Notes: generated from the sequence alone by a model not told the origin. 64,000 nt of DNA from Rhizobium sp. Leaf453 (GCF_001425605.1 NZ_LMRG01000003.1:147122-211121); one strand, 5' to 3'. Numbered from the stretch's first letter, positions 17,259 through 28,072 are shown. Translations and numbers: made by a program.

Positions 17259-18356
17259 ATGTCCGCCCGCCTGCGCATTCTCGGTATCGAAACAAGCTGC
17301 GATGAGACCGCCGCTTCCGTGGTGTTGCGTGAAGAGGACGGCCGGGGCGAGATCCTTGGCGACGTGGTTCTCAGCCAGCTGGAAGAGCACAGCGTTTATG
17401 GTGGCGTCGTGCCGGAAATCGCCGCGCGCGCCCATGTCGAGGCACTGGACACGCTGATCGAGGAAGCGCTGTTGCGCGCCGGCGTCACGCTGTCGCAGGT
17501 CGATGCGATCGCGGCGACCAGTGGTCCCGGTCTGATCGGCGGATTGCTTGTCGGCTTGATGACCGGCAAGGCGATGGCGCGCGCCAGCGGCAAGCCGCTC
17601 TATGCGGTCAACCATCTCGAAGGCCATGCGTTGACGGCGCGGCTGACGGATGGACTGGCCTTTCCCTATCTCATGCTGCTCGTTTCCGGCGGCCATACCC
17701 AGCTGATCCTCGTCAAGGATATTGGCGTCTATGAGCGCTGGGGCACGACGATCGACGATGCACTCGGTGAAGCCTTCGACAAGACGGCCAAGCTGCTCGG
17801 TCTGCCCTATCCGGGCGGCCCAGCCGTCGAGCGTGCGGCGAAAAGCGGCAATCCGGACCGCTTCTCGTTTCCCCGCCCGCTGGTCGGTGAGGCGCGGCTC
17901 GATTTCTCCTTCTCGGGGTTGAAGACGGCCGTCCGGCAGGCGGCGCAGTCGATCGCGCCGGTGACCGAGCAAGACATCGCCGATATCTGCGCCTCGTTCC
18001 AGAAGGCGATCTCGCGCACGCTGAAGGATCGCATCGGCCGGGGGCTGGTGCGGTTCAAGGAACAGTTTGCCGGGTCCGTCGAGCATCCTGCGTTGGTCGT
18101 TGCCGGCGGTGTCGCGGCAAACCAGGTACTTCGGGCAACGCTGCAGGAACTGTGCGACAAAAACGGTTTCCGCTTCATCGCACCGCCGCTGCAATTGTGC
18201 ACGGACAACGCCGCGATGATCGCCTGGGCTGGGGCCGAGCGCATGGCGGCGGGCCTGCCGGCGGATGATCTCGATGTCGCGCCACGCTCGCGCTGGCCGC
18301 TGGATGCGGATGCCAAGGCCCTGATCGGCTTCGGCAAACGGGGAGCGAAGGCTTGA
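17259..18356 (+). CDS. tsaD: tRNA N6-adenosine threonylcarbamoyltransferase TsaD
   Basis: 365 residues. It transfers the threonylcarbamoyl group to A37 of ANN-decoding tRNAs. N-terminal [16 protein letters not shown] is the family signature; the metal-binding pair His119 and His123 is in NHLEGHAL; '[12 protein letters not shown]' and the '[12 protein letters not shown]' segment near the C-terminus complete the ASKHA-fold site. The length is typical. It heads a plus-strand unit with gpsA, two nt downstream, in the usual rhizobial order beside hemC. Confidence 0.96.
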   Translation: MSARLRILGIETSCDETAASVVLREEDGRGEILGDVVLSQLEEHSVYGGVVPEIAARAHVEALDTLIEEALLRAGVTLSQVDAIAATSGPGLIGGLLVGLMTGKAMARASGKPLYAVNHLEGHALTARLTDGLAFPYLMLLVSGGHTQLILVKDIGVYERWGTTIDDALGEAFDKTAKLLGLPYPGGPAVERAAKSGNPDRFSFPRPLVGEARLDFSFSGLKTAVRQAAQSIAPVTEQDIADICASFQKAISRTLKDRIGRGLVRFKEQFAGSVEHPALVVAGGVAANQVLRATLQELCDKNGFRFIAPPLQLCTDNAAMIAWAGAERMAAGLPADDLDVAPRSRWPLDADAKALIGFGKRGAKA

Positions 18357-18357
18357 T

Positions 18358-19356
18358 ATGACTGAGATTGCTGATGCGGATCGTATCGTCGTTGTCGGCT
18401 CCGGCGCTTTCGGGACGGCGCTGGCGGCCGTTGCCGCCGCATCCGGCAAGGCGCGAGTAACGCTGCTCGCCCGGCGCGAAAGTGTCGTCGAGGATTTCCG
18501 GCAGACGGGCCGCAACGACAGCGCGCTGCCGGGTATCGACCTGCCGGAAACGCTTGTCGTCACCGACGATCCGACGGTACTGGAAGGCGCCGGCATCGTG
18601 CTGTTCGCCATGCCGTCGCAGGCACAGCGCGAGGCGGCCGTTTCCTTGCGCGGTTTCATCGGCAAGGGCGTGGATGTCGTCATCTGCGCGAAGGGCATGG
18701 AGCGCGGCGGCGGTCGGCTGCTGACCGATGTCGTCGGGGAAGAGTTGCATCAGCAGAATGTCGCTGTGCTCTCCGGTCCCGGTTTCGCTGCCGATATCGC
18801 CAAGGGCCTGCCGACCGCGATGGTGATCGCCGCCGGCGATATGGAACGCGCATCGCGTCTCGCAGAAGTGCTGTCCGGTGCGACCTTCCGGCTTTATCCC
18901 TCTGCGGACCGGATCGGTGTGCAACTCGGTGGCGCGCTCAAGAACGTGCTGGCGATCGCCTGCGGCATTGTCGAGGGCGCCGGTCTCGGCGATTCGGCGC
19001 GCGCCGCGTTGATCTCGCGCGGCCTTGCGGAAATGTCGCGCTTCGTTGCGGCGCGCGGGGGTGAGGCAGATACGGTGCGCGGGCTTTCGGGGCTCGGCGA
19101 TCTCGTGCTGACGGCGACCAGCCACCAGTCGCGCAACCTGCGCTACGGGATCGCGCTCGGCCGCAGCGGCAGCGCCAAGGGCCATAGCGGCGAACTGGTG
19201 GAAGGCGCGTTTGCGGCCTCCGTTGCCGCCGATGTTGCCCGCACGCTCGAAATCGACATGCCGATCACCGATGCGGTGGCCGATATCATCGACGGACGAA
19301 TGGACGTGAAGACGGCGCTGGAACAGCTGATGTCCCGCCCCATCACGCAGGAATAA
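18358..19356 (+). CDS. gpsA: NAD(P)-dependent glycerol-3-phosphate dehydrogenase
   Basis: 332 residues. It reduces dihydroxyacetone phosphate to sn-glycerol-3-phosphate for phospholipid synthesis. The N-terminal dinucleotide site is [12 protein letters not shown]; the catalytic Lys lies in '[14 protein letters not shown]' (about residues 195-208); '[14 protein letters not shown]' is the conserved C-terminal-domain segment. The ATG follows the tsaD stop by 1 nt, so the pair is co-transcribed. Confidence 0.95.
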   Translation: MTEIADADRIVVVGSGAFGTALAAVAAASGKARVTLLARRESVVEDFRQTGRNDSALPGIDLPETLVVTDDPTVLEGAGIVLFAMPSQAQREAAVSLRGFIGKGVDVVICAKGMERGGGRLLTDVVGEELHQQNVAVLSGPGFAADIAKGLPTAMVIAAGDMERASRLAEVLSGATFRLYPSADRIGVQLGGALKNVLAIACGIVEGAGLGDSARAALISRGLAEMSRFVAARGGEADTVRGLSGLGDLVLTATSHQSRNLRYGIALGRSGSAKGHSGELVEGAFAASVAADVARTLEIDMPITDAVADIIDGRMDVKTALEQLMSRPITQE

Positions 19357-19372
19357 TCATCAGGAGAAAACC

Positions 19373-19666
19373 ATGCTTTTTGCCGTGTTGTGCACCGACA
19401 AGCCGAATGCCCTGCAGCTCAGGATGGATACCCGTCCGGAGCATGTCGATTTCCTCAACGATCTCAACGCCAAGGGCGTTCTGACGTTCGCCGGCCCCTT
19501 CCTCGACGATGCGGCAAAGCCGAACGGCAGCCTCGTGGTCATCAAGGCCGAAACGATCGAGGAGGCCCGCGCCATCGCGGCCGCAGACCCCTATGCCAAG
19601 GTCGGCCTGTTCGCCACTGTCGACATCAAGCCCTGGAACTGGGTCTTCAACAAGCCGGAGGCATGA
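19373..19666 (+). CDS. YciI family protein
   Basis: 97 residues, a single YciI-like dimeric alpha/beta-barrel domain: MLFAVLCTDKPNA at the start, 'RMDTRPEHVDFL' with the conserved His/Asp pair, 'GPFLDD' and 'AIAAADPYAKVGLF'. The family's enzymatic role is largely unknown, although dehydrochlorinase-like and dehydrogenase-associated activities are reported for relatives. It has AGGAG before the ATG, follows gpsA by 16 nt and is coupled to the EVE-domain gene. Confidence 0.88.
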   Translation: MLFAVLCTDKPNALQLRMDTRPEHVDFLNDLNAKGVLTFAGPFLDDAAKPNGSLVVIKAETIEEARAIAAADPYAKVGLFATVDIKPWNWVFNKPEA

Positions 19667-19667
19667 G

Positions 19668-20099
19668 GTGGGGTACTGGCTTTACAAGTCCGAGCCGTTC
19701 AAGTGGTCTTGGGCAATGCAGAAGGATGCGGGCGAGAAGGGCACCGAGTGGACCGGTGTGCGCAACTATCTGGCGCGCAACAACATGCGGGCCATGCAGA
19801 TCGGTGACAAGGGCTTCTTCTACCATTCCAATGAGGGCCTCGAGATCGTCGGGATCACCGAGGTCTGCGCGCTCTCGCATCCGGATTCGACCGCTGAAGG
19901 CGATCCCAAATGGGACTGCGTCGATATCCGCGCCGTCTGCGACCTGCCGGTGCCGGTCTCGTTAAAGGACATCAAGGCCAATCCGAAGTTCGAAAAGATG
20001 GCGCTGGTGACGTCGATGCGGCTCTCGGTACAGCCGGTGACGGAAGACGAGTATCTCGAGATCTGCCGGCTGGGCGGATTGGAGGATCCGCCGCGGTAA
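19668..20099 (+). CDS. EVE domain protein (thymocyte nuclear protein 1-like)
   Basis: 143 residues, a single EVE (PUA-like) domain: GYWLYKSEPFKWSW start, 'EWTGVRNYLARNNMRAM' and 'GDKGFFYHSN' are hallmarks. EVE domains read modified bases in DNA or RNA. I place the start at GTG 19668, two nt after the YciI stop and preceded by GGAG; a nearby ATG is out of frame. The gpsA-yciI-EVE order is common in Rhizobiales. Confidence 0.88.
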   Translation: MGYWLYKSEPFKWSWAMQKDAGEKGTEWTGVRNYLARNNMRAMQIGDKGFFYHSNEGLEIVGITEVCALSHPDSTAEGDPKWDCVDIRAVCDLPVPVSLKDIKANPKFEKMALVTSMRLSVQPVTEDEYLEICRLGGLEDPPR

Positions 20100-20185
20100 A
20101 GCGGCTGGAAGCTTCTTATCCGCCCCTCTTTTCATGAAGGCGTCCCCTTCCCCTCATCCCCCTGTTTACGCTATGGCCTTGCGCC

Positions 20186-20836
20186 ATGGACGAACGGGCT
20201 TTTGCAATCCTGATGGGCGGCGCAGTGATGCCGACGGAGCGGCTGGCGGCGCAGCTTGATGGCGCGCGCGTCATCGCGGCCGATGGCGGCATGCGCCATG
20301 CCGCAACCCTCAGCCTCACCCCCGAACTCTGGGTCGGCGATTTCGATTCCACCCCGGACGCCCTGATCAGTGAATGGCCGAACGTCCACCGCGAGCCTTA
20401 CCCACCCGCCAAGAACGAAACCGATGGCGAGATCGCGGTTGCGGCAGCGCTGGAGCGCGGCGCGAAACGGCTGATCCTGGCCGGCGCGCTGGGTGGGGAG
20501 CGCAGCGACCATGCCTTCATGCACCTGCTCTATGCGGCCAAGCTCGCCGAAGACGGCTTCGACGTGCTGCTCACTTCCGGCGAGGAAGAGGCCTGGCCGC
20601 TGCTATCAGGCAGCCGCGCCATCGACCTGCCGAAGGGCAGCCTGTTTTCCATCCTCGGGCTCGACACGCTGACCGGCCTCTGCATTACCGGCGCGCGTTA
20701 CCCGCTTCATGATTTCCATCTGCCGTTCGGTTCCTCGCGCACGATTTCCAATGTCGCCGAGGGCACCGTCCGCTTCACCCTGTCCTCCGGCCGGGCGCTG
20801 ATCCTCGCCCGCCCCTTTGATCTTTCGGGAGCCTGA
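20186..20836 (+). CDS. thiN: Thiamin pyrophosphokinase
   Basis: 216 residues. It converts thiamin plus ATP to thiamin pyrophosphate, the step that uses thiamin imported by ThiBPQ. Visible motifs are ADGGMRHA, the ATP/Mg site VGDFDST, 'AKNETDGEIAV' (family K..TD..D/E) and 'GALGGERSDHAFMHL', followed by the C-terminal beta-domain with 'GTVRFTLSSGRALIL'. The ribosome-binding site is weak. It is followed by an ABC-F gene 2 nt beyond its stop. Confidence 0.9.
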   Translation: MDERAFAILMGGAVMPTERLAAQLDGARVIAADGGMRHAATLSLTPELWVGDFDSTPDALISEWPNVHREPYPPAKNETDGEIAVAAALERGAKRLILAGALGGERSDHAFMHLLYAAKLAEDGFDVLLTSGEEEAWPLLSGSRAIDLPKGSLFSILGLDTLTGLCITGARYPLHDFHLPFGSSRTISNVAEGTVRFTLSSGRALILARPFDLSGA

Positions 20837-20838
20837 TC

Positions 20839-22659
<1,821 letters not shown>

Positions 22660-22950
22660 AATTGGTGAAGGGAGGTCAGCTTCTCGCCCCCTTCTCGGCC
22701 ATTAACGTTAGCTCGGTCACTGACTTAAGGCGGACATACCAGCGACACGCAAGCACCATTTGGAGTCGAAGAGAACTACTGCATTAGGCACTGAGCTAAG
22801 CGAGTAATTCCACCTCGCCGAGAATATCCTCTGGCCGAAAATTCCTTCGCAAGAATTGCGTCCTCGGCGCTCGCGACGTCGGCAACGAACATCACGCTGG
22901 CCAAGGGAGAGTGTCGTCGCGACCGGTCATGTCACTGCCCAAGAACTAGA
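22660..22950. other. Intergenic stretch between the ABC-F and sulfatase genes
   Basis: I see no convincing gene. On the minus strand a 38-codon frame (start near 22906, MFVADVASAEDAILAKEF...) is the only protein-like fragment; it lacks a ribosome-binding site and a recognised family, so it may be a remnant or chance. Confidence 0.4.
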
Positions 22951-22975
22951 AAAGAAGAGGCGGCGTGTGCCGCCT
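22951..22975 (-). terminator. Intrinsic terminator of the sulfatase gene
   Basis: AGGCGGC / GCCGCCT 7-bp stem with a GTGT loop (22958-22975), followed on the minus strand by TCTTCTTTTC. It starts 11 nt beyond the sulfatase stop codon. Confidence 0.75.
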
Positions 22976-22985
22976 GTTCTTGGTC

Positions 22986-24635
22986 TTATTTCTCGATGCC
23001 ACGATCCCTAAAGGACTGGTCGATCGCCTTGTCGACCTGTTCGCGTACGCCCTCGATGTTGAAGCTTGCCACCCGTTGGCTGGGCGGATATTTGACGAAG
23101 GTCTCGAGGAAAGCCGCCGCCTGGAGCTGGCCCTTCACGAGCAAATAGTCATTCCGAGCAAGAAAATCGTTGTATTGATCGGAAACGATGTCGGCCCGTT
23201 CATACGGATCCATCCGCAAATTGAACAGTTTCGGAATGCGCCAGGTGATCAATGGTGTCTGCCAGACGGCGAAGCCTCCCGGCGCGGGCTGCTCGTGAAA
23301 CACGACCTTCCAGTCGTCGAACCGGGTCGCCACCAAGGCTCCGTCGTCGTCAAAGTAGTAAAAGTCCTTGCGGGCGCTCTTGTCCGTCTTGCCGGTGATG
23401 TAGTCGAGCTGGTTATAGCCATCGAGATGGTTTTTAAAACTGACGGTGCTGCCTTCGGGCTTCCAACCGCTCAATAGGCGGCTCTTGATGTCGGGGTCCC
23501 CCGCAGCGGCGACAAGCGTCGGGAACCAGTCGAGACCCGAGAAGATCTGGTTGGAAACCTGGTTGGGTTTGATGTGACCGGGCCAGCGAACCATTGCTGG
23601 GACACGGAATGCGCCCTCCCAGTTGGTATCTTTCTCTGAACGGAACGGCGTTGTTGCGGCGTCCGGCCATGACCATTGATTTGGACCATTGTCGGTGGTG
23701 TAAACGACGATAGTGTTGTCTGCGATCCCAAGCTCGTCTAGCTTCTTCAATAGTTTGCCAACGTCGCCGTCGTGCTCGACCATGCCGTCGGCATAATCGT
23801 TGCCGCGCATGCCACTTACGCCTTTCATCGATTCCCGAACGTGGGTGAAGGCGTGCATACGCGTCGTGTTCATCCAGGTGAAGAACGGCTTCTTCGCCTT
23901 GGCCTGACGGTCGATGAAGTCGATAGCTGCCGCGGTCGTCTCGTCGTCGATCGTCTCCATGCGTTTCTTGTTCAAAGCCCCAGTGTCCTCGACCTTTCCG
24001 TCAGCGGACGCCTTCAAGACCCCGCGCGGCGAATAGGCCTTCAGAAACTCTTCGTCATCTCTAGGCCAGTATGGCGCTTCCGGCTCTTCCTCGGCGTTCA
24101 GGTGATAGAGGTTGCCGAAGAATTCGTCGAACCCGTGATTTGTGGGTAGGTACTCGTCCCTGTCTCCAAGGTGGTTCTTGCCGAACTGGCCTGTTGCATA
24201 GCCCAGCGTCTTGAGAGCCTGAGCGATCGTAATATCGCCGTCTTGGAGACCCACGGACGCGCCGGGCGCACCAACCTTGCAGAGGCCTGTCCGAAGGCAA
24301 GTCTGCCCTGTGATGAAGGTGGATCGTCCCGCCGTGCAACTGTTCTCGGCGTAGTAGTCCGTGAACCTCAGGCCTTCGTTGGCAATGCGGTCGATGTTAG
24401 GGGTCATGTAGCCGACAACCCCGTCCGAATAGGCGGAAATGTTCGTCTGGCCAATGTCGTCGCCGAAGATGACAAGGATGTTCGGCTTCACAGCCGCCGC
24501 GTCCTGTGCATTTGCGGTCTTGGTGGCGATTGTACCTACAGTCAACGATATCGCTGCGGCAACGGTCGCGCTTAACAGCCTGCGGGAGAGTCTAGTCATG
24601 GCCCCCCATCGTGTCGTGTCTAAGGCTCCAGACAT
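22986..24635 (-). CDS. Periplasmic arylsulfatase family protein
   Basis: 549 residues. It has a Sec signal (LLSATVAAAISLTVGTIATKTANA), then PNILVIFGDDIG, the metal-binding start of sulfatases. The nucleophile to be converted to formylglycine is Cys100 in NSCTAGRSTFITGQ, a C-x-A-x-R variant of the usual C-x-P-x-R. Other site residues are 'GKNHLGD', 'TTDNGPN' and 'PFRSEK'. It hydrolyses a sulfate ester, substrate unknown. The start at 24635 is supported by GAGGAG 6 nt upstream; an internal ATG at 24599 gives a shorter signal peptide. No formylglycine-generating enzyme is in the window. Confidence 0.9.
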   Translation of the reverse strand: MSGALDTTRWGAMTRLSRRLLSATVAAAISLTVGTIATKTANAQDAAAVKPNILVIFGDDIGQTNISAYSDGVVGYMTPNIDRIANEGLRFTDYYAENSCTAGRSTFITGQTCLRTGLCKVGAPGASVGLQDGDITIAQALKTLGYATGQFGKNHLGDRDEYLPTNHGFDEFFGNLYHLNAEEEPEAPYWPRDDEEFLKAYSPRGVLKASADGKVEDTGALNKKRMETIDDETTAAAIDFIDRQAKAKKPFFTWMNTTRMHAFTHVRESMKGVSGMRGNDYADGMVEHDGDVGKLLKKLDELGIADNTIVVYTTDNGPNQWSWPDAATTPFRSEKDTNWEGAFRVPAMVRWPGHIKPNQVSNQIFSGLDWFPTLVAAAGDPDIKSRLLSGWKPEGSTVSFKNHLDGYNQLDYITGKTDKSARKDFYYFDDDGALVATRFDDWKVVFHEQPAPGGFAVWQTPLITWRIPKLFNLRMDPYERADIVSDQYNDFLARNDYLLVKGQLQAAAFLETFVKYPPSQRVASFNIEGVREQVDKAIDQSFRDRGIEK

Positions 24636-24663
24636 TGCAGTCTCCTCTTTCGCGGATCGGATA

Positions 24664-24683
24664 GACCTGCCTATTGGCAGGTC
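24664..24683. promoter_or_regulatory. Perfect 8-bp dyad upstream of the sulfatase gene
   Basis: GACCTGCC (24664-24671) / GGCAGGTC (24676-24683) with a TATT loop, 28 bp before the sulfatase start. Possible operator or 5'-UTR hairpin. Confidence 0.45.
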
Positions 24684-25187
24684 ATGTCGTTGACGCGCTA
24701 CTCTCGTTTGAAACCACGTAAATGGAAGTACGTTACGGTAACAAGGCAGGAGTTCATTTTAACAGAAGCGTAAATTGCTAACTCACGGCGTTTGCATTTC
24801 ACACGTCCAAAACCTTCGAACCCAACTCGAATGTCGGTTCGAGGGCAAAGCCTCAGCAGGGGACTGTCTGCAGTCGGCCCCCTCCCACTAAAAAATTCAT
24901 CCCCATTCATCCCCGCCCCCATCACCTGTGCCACAATCCACTCGTCCCGTCACGGATACACCGGTTTGCGTTGCCGGCGAGGCGGGGTCGGTGCCCGGAT
25001 GGTCTGGCGGAACGCGCGCCGGATATCCGGGGCCGCGTGAAAGGCGGTTCTCCTCCGGTTCGCGAATGAACCGGGCGTGCCGGGTAGAAAGGCCCAGCGG
25101 ATAAGCAGCGGGCCGGGGCATTGGAGGCCTCTCCGTCAAACGGGAGGCGCAGAAGAACCTGAGAAGCGCGGCAAAAGACACCGAAAC
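24684..25187. other. Non-coding stretch upstream of the RTX gene
   Basis: No supported protein. From about 24960 to 25187 the sequence is GC-rich and full of short stems, such as GCCTCTCCGT / ACGGGAGGC (25127-25148) and GCCCAGCGGA..AGCAGCGGGC. Open frames on the minus strand here (about 94-99 codons) overlap each other and have arginine/proline-rich, non-protein-like composition. The region may be a structured RNA or a long leader. Confidence 0.4.
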
Positions 25188-25284
25188 GGGGCACATCGCG
25201 TGTCACCTACTACTATACCCTGATGCACTCGATGTGTCCCGGCCGGACTGCTCTTTGAAAACCACGGCGATTTTTCGCGCGTGG
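25188..25284 (+). ncRNA. Candidate structured RNA/leader with boxA-like motif
   Basis: GGGGCACATCG (25188-25198) pairs with CGATGTGTCCC (25230-25240) in an 11-bp stem with one G-U pair. It is followed by TGCTCTTTGAAAA (25249-25261), close to the boxA antitermination consensus TGCTCTTTAACA, and a second hairpin CCACGGCGA-TTTT-TCGCgCGTGG (25262-25284). The element lies about 415 nt before the RTX start on the same strand. It was not matched to a known RNA family; whether it is an independent RNA or the RTX leader is unknown. Confidence 0.35.
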
Positions 25285-25303
25285 CTGCAAGACGTTGCGG
25301 AAT

Positions 25304-25317
25304 CGCTGACGTCAGCG
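25304..25317. promoter_or_regulatory. 14-bp perfect palindrome CGCTGACGTCAGCG
   Basis: A gap-free palindrome between the boxA-like leader and the RTX gene; its length and symmetry suit a dimeric regulator. No regulator is identified. Confidence 0.4.
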
Positions 25318-25397
25318 TTTCAAATGAAAATGCGAAAGCAAAACGCAAGGCTACGGCTTCCGAAGCCGGTTATTTGACACCAACGCCTCCCCACACT

Positions 25398-25515
25398 CCG
25401 TCATCCTCGGGCTTGACCCGGGGATCCAGCGACCCGACGTCCGTCGGGTCAAAAGACTCTTCTCAATCAATGGCTTGTGCGGATGGATCTTCGGGTTAAG
25501 CCCGAGGATGACGGA
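25398..25515. repeat. RIME-like mosaic intergenic repeat, copy 3
   Basis: Begins CCGTCATCCTCGGGCTTGACC and ends with its inverted counterpart ...CCCGAGGATGACGG, giving terminal inverted repeats. The inner part carries CCCGACGTCCGTCGGGTC, identical to copy 2, while the right half differs (CAATCAATGGCTTG in place of the CAAGGACTTG module). This confirms mosaic assembly from exchangeable modules. It lies 185 bp before the RTX start. Confidence 0.75.
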
Positions 25516-25699
25516 GGGGACGCGCCCTGAGCCACCTGCAACATAGCCTAAAAACCCCATTTCCGCCGCATCACTGAAACAATTGAAACAATTTCGCTCG
25601 CCAAACGAACTCAAACTGAAACAGAAACGAACGATAACCCTCCCCATGCAGTCGGAACGAACCGACATGCTCATCAAACCAACGGGATGGAGAACGACA

Positions 25700-27571
25700 A
25701 TGGGACAGTTTCAGATCAAGCTGGGCAGCGGCCACAACACATGGACCGCTCCGGACGACGACAATTATTACATCGAAGGCGAAGACGGCAACGACACGAT
25801 CACCACCGGTGACGGCGACGACTATATCTTCGGCGGCAATGGCAACGACATCATATCGTCCGGCGACGGCTACGACATGATCTATGGCGGCGCCGGCAAT
25901 GACGAGATCCAGATCGGCGCCTATGCCCATATCTTCCGGGATGGAGCGGGCATCGTCTATGCCGGTACCGGCGACGACATCATCCAGAACTATTCCGACA
26001 CCAACGCCAAGCTCTACGGCGAGGAAGGCAACGACACATTCGTTCTCAGCGGCGGCGGCAAGGCCTATGGCGGCGAAGGCAACGACACGTTCAAAGTCGA
26101 CAATGTCGATGACAACTTCACCATGGATCTCTATGGCGGTGCCGGCGACGACCGGTATGTCGACATCGGCGGCGATTCCACCAACATCATCCACGAGGAC
26201 GCCAATGGCGGCACCGACACGGTCCGCGTCCTGCTCGGCATCGACTATAAACTCGGCGCCAATGTCGAGAACCTGGAAGTGGACGGCCACGTCTATGAAT
26301 CGACCGTGTTCCCGGTCATCGATTTCGAAACGCCGGATGGCGGCGGCGAACTGAAGGGCAACGAACTCAACAACCGCATGACGGGTGCCGGCCGCAGCGA
26401 GATTTTTCGCGGGGCCGCCGGCAACGACTATATCAGCGGCAAGGACGGCCATGACACGCTCTACGGTGACGCCGGCAGCGACACGCTGATGGGCGATGAC
26501 GGCAAGGACAATCTCTATGGCGGCAGCGGCAACGACTATATGATGGGCGGCCGCGATGCCGACCGGATCGACGGCGGCGAGGGCAGCGATTTCATCGATG
26601 GCGGCTCGGGCGCAGACACGATGTGGGGCGGCATGGGCAACGACACTTTCGTGATCGACACCCTCTCCGACAAAACAACCGAATATGGCGGCGAAGGCAC
26701 CGATACGATCATTTCCAAGGTGGCGAGCTACACGCTCGGCATCAACATGGAAAATCTTTCGCTCGGTGGCACCGGCGACCAGATCGGCTACGGCAACGCC
26801 TACAACAACAGCCTGTCGGGCGGCGAAGGCAACAACTATATCGACGGCATGGCCGGCAACGACACGATCTTCGGCATCAACGGCAACGACACGCTGCATG
26901 GCGGCGACGGCAATGACGGCATATCCGGCGGCAATGGCGACGACCTGCTCTATGGCGAAAACGGCGACGATTCCCTCTACGGCAATGATGGCGTCGACTT
27001 CATCTGGGGCGGCACCGGCAACGACCGGGTCGACGGCGGCGCCGGCGGCGACATCATCAACGGCGAAACCGGCTATGACGAGCTTTATGGCGGCGCAGGC
27101 AACGACTTCGTCAATGGCGGCGTCGGCATCGACATCCTGTTCGGCGGTGACGGCAACGACAAGCTTGACGGCGGTCTTGACATCGACGCCCTGCACGGCG
27201 ATGCCGGCAATGACACGCTGACCGGCGGGGCGCTCGGCGACAGCCTCTGGGGCGGCACCGGCAACGACACGTTCATGTTCAAATCGACATCCGAAAGCGC
27301 GCTGAGCGGCTGGGACACGATCAAGGACTTCGAACACGGCTATGACAAGATCGACCTCTCCTCGATCGACGCCAGCAGCCAGGTGTCCGGCAACAATGCC
27401 TTCACCTTCACGATCGCCAAGCCCGGCATGGCCGATGACGGCACCCTTTGGACGACCAAGGCCAACGGCAACACCACCGTCTACGGCGATGTCAACGGCG
27501 ACGGCCTGGCAGACTTCCGCATCGACCTGATCGGCGTCACCAGCGTCTCCAGCTCGGACTTCCTGCTGTAA
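25700..27571 (+). CDS. RTX (hemolysin-type calcium-binding repeat) secreted protein
   Basis: 623 residues, almost wholly GGxGxDxLx nonapeptide repeats that fold into a Ca2+-filled beta-roll outside the cell (blocks about residues 20-80 and 225-520, with a non-repetitive insert between). No catalytic domain is visible. The C-terminus ends 'DTIKDFEHGYDKIDLSSID...DFRIDLIGVTSVSSSDFLL' style (about 535-623), the serralysin-like C-terminal region and type I secretion signal. There is no Sec signal. The start ATG at 25700 has GGAG 7 nt upstream. No T1SS genes are nearby, so export relies on a transporter encoded elsewhere. A biofilm, adhesion or nodulation-type (NodO-like) role is inference. Confidence 0.88.
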   Translation: MGQFQIKLGSGHNTWTAPDDDNYYIEGEDGNDTITTGDGDDYIFGGNGNDIISSGDGYDMIYGGAGNDEIQIGAYAHIFRDGAGIVYAGTGDDIIQNYSDTNAKLYGEEGNDTFVLSGGGKAYGGEGNDTFKVDNVDDNFTMDLYGGAGDDRYVDIGGDSTNIIHEDANGGTDTVRVLLGIDYKLGANVENLEVDGHVYESTVFPVIDFETPDGGGELKGNELNNRMTGAGRSEIFRGAAGNDYISGKDGHDTLYGDAGSDTLMGDDGKDNLYGGSGNDYMMGGRDADRIDGGEGSDFIDGGSGADTMWGGMGNDTFVIDTLSDKTTEYGGEGTDTIISKVASYTLGINMENLSLGGTGDQIGYGNAYNNSLSGGEGNNYIDGMAGNDTIFGINGNDTLHGGDGNDGISGGNGDDLLYGENGDDSLYGNDGVDFIWGGTGNDRVDGGAGGDIINGETGYDELYGGAGNDFVNGGVGIDILFGGDGNDKLDGGLDIDALHGDAGNDTLTGGALGDSLWGGTGNDTFMFKSTSESALSGWDTIKDFEHGYDKIDLSSIDASSQVSGNNAFTFTIAKPGMADDGTLWTTKANGNTTVYGDVNGDGLADFRIDLIGVTSVSSSDFLL

Positions 27572-27590
27572 ACGCAACGCGCATGACAAG

Positions 27591-27623
27591 CCCCCGCCGT
27601 TCTCCAGTCACGGCGGGGGTTTT
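27591..27623 (+). terminator. Intrinsic terminator after the RTX gene
   Basis: CCCCCGCCG (27591-27599) / CGGCGGGGG (27611-27619) with an 11-nt loop, followed by TTTT. It starts 19 nt after the RTX stop. Confidence 0.85.
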
Positions 27624-27727
27624 GTCGTGTGAGCGCTGCTCCGCCGCATGGCCATCCGCATGACAATTGCGGCGCCTTGATGCAGTATCGGTCGGGCCGA
27701 GACCTGCTTGAAAGGAATGCATCACCG

Positions 27728-28063
27728 ATGTCCGAGCTCGATACGATCATGGAAGAGAACATGGTCTGCGCCACGGTCCATGCGCAGCATGCCGCGACGG
27801 CAACCACGATCCGCGCCTATCTGGCGGCACATCGACCCGATCGTATTTTGTCCTTCAAGATTTCCACGCCATCAGCGGATATGGGAGACTGGTGCGAGCG
27901 GCTGCTTGCCGATGCCGGCGTGTCCATTCGCCGGACGTCCCCAATGCTCATCGGTGGAACCGCATCCGGCCAGGTCTGGAGCAAGCTGTTGGTGGAGCAG
28001 GGAGAGCTTATGGATCGGCATTCGATCCAGCTTTCCCCTGCCCGTCCCGGAAACGCTTCTTGA
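27728..28063 (+). CDS. Small protein of unknown function
   Basis: 111 residues from ATG 27728 (MSELDTIMEENMVCATVHAQ). No signal peptide or membrane segment; the sequence is mixed alpha/beta-like with two Cys (CATV, DWCERLL). I do not recognise a family. The codon use is normal for the region and the start follows an AAGGA about 11 nt upstream, so it is probably real. It is convergent with a glutathione S-transferase gene that ends 9 bp beyond its stop. Confidence 0.55.
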   Translation: MSELDTIMEENMVCATVHAQHAATATTIRAYLAAHRPDRILSFKISTPSADMGDWCERLLADAGVSIRRTSPMLIGGTASGQVWSKLLVEQGELMDRHSIQLSPARPGNAS

Positions 28064-28072
28064 ACCGCCTCC

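Noticed and set aside
17199..18698. A 499-codon minus-strand frame opposite tsaD-gpsA
   Set aside because: Shadow of two unmistakable genes; composition is Arg-rich with no motif.
24897..25206. Two overlapping minus-strand frames of about 94-99 codons
   Set aside because: Different frames over the same DNA, Arg/Pro-rich, no ribosome-binding site or domain; RNA structure or random open frames in GC-rich sequence fit better.
25700..27571. Periodic 27-nt repeats considered as a CRISPR-like or satellite array
   Set aside because: The periodicity is that of coding nonapeptides (GGxGxDxLx) in frame, without unique spacers.
25571..27589. A 672-codon open frame on the minus strand, rich in Val/Ala/Ile repeats
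   Set aside because: It is the mirror of the RTX repeat DNA: the repeated GGNGGNGAC pattern keeps the opposite frame open. It has no domain, and the plus-strand frame has a ribosome-binding site, RTX motifs and a terminator.
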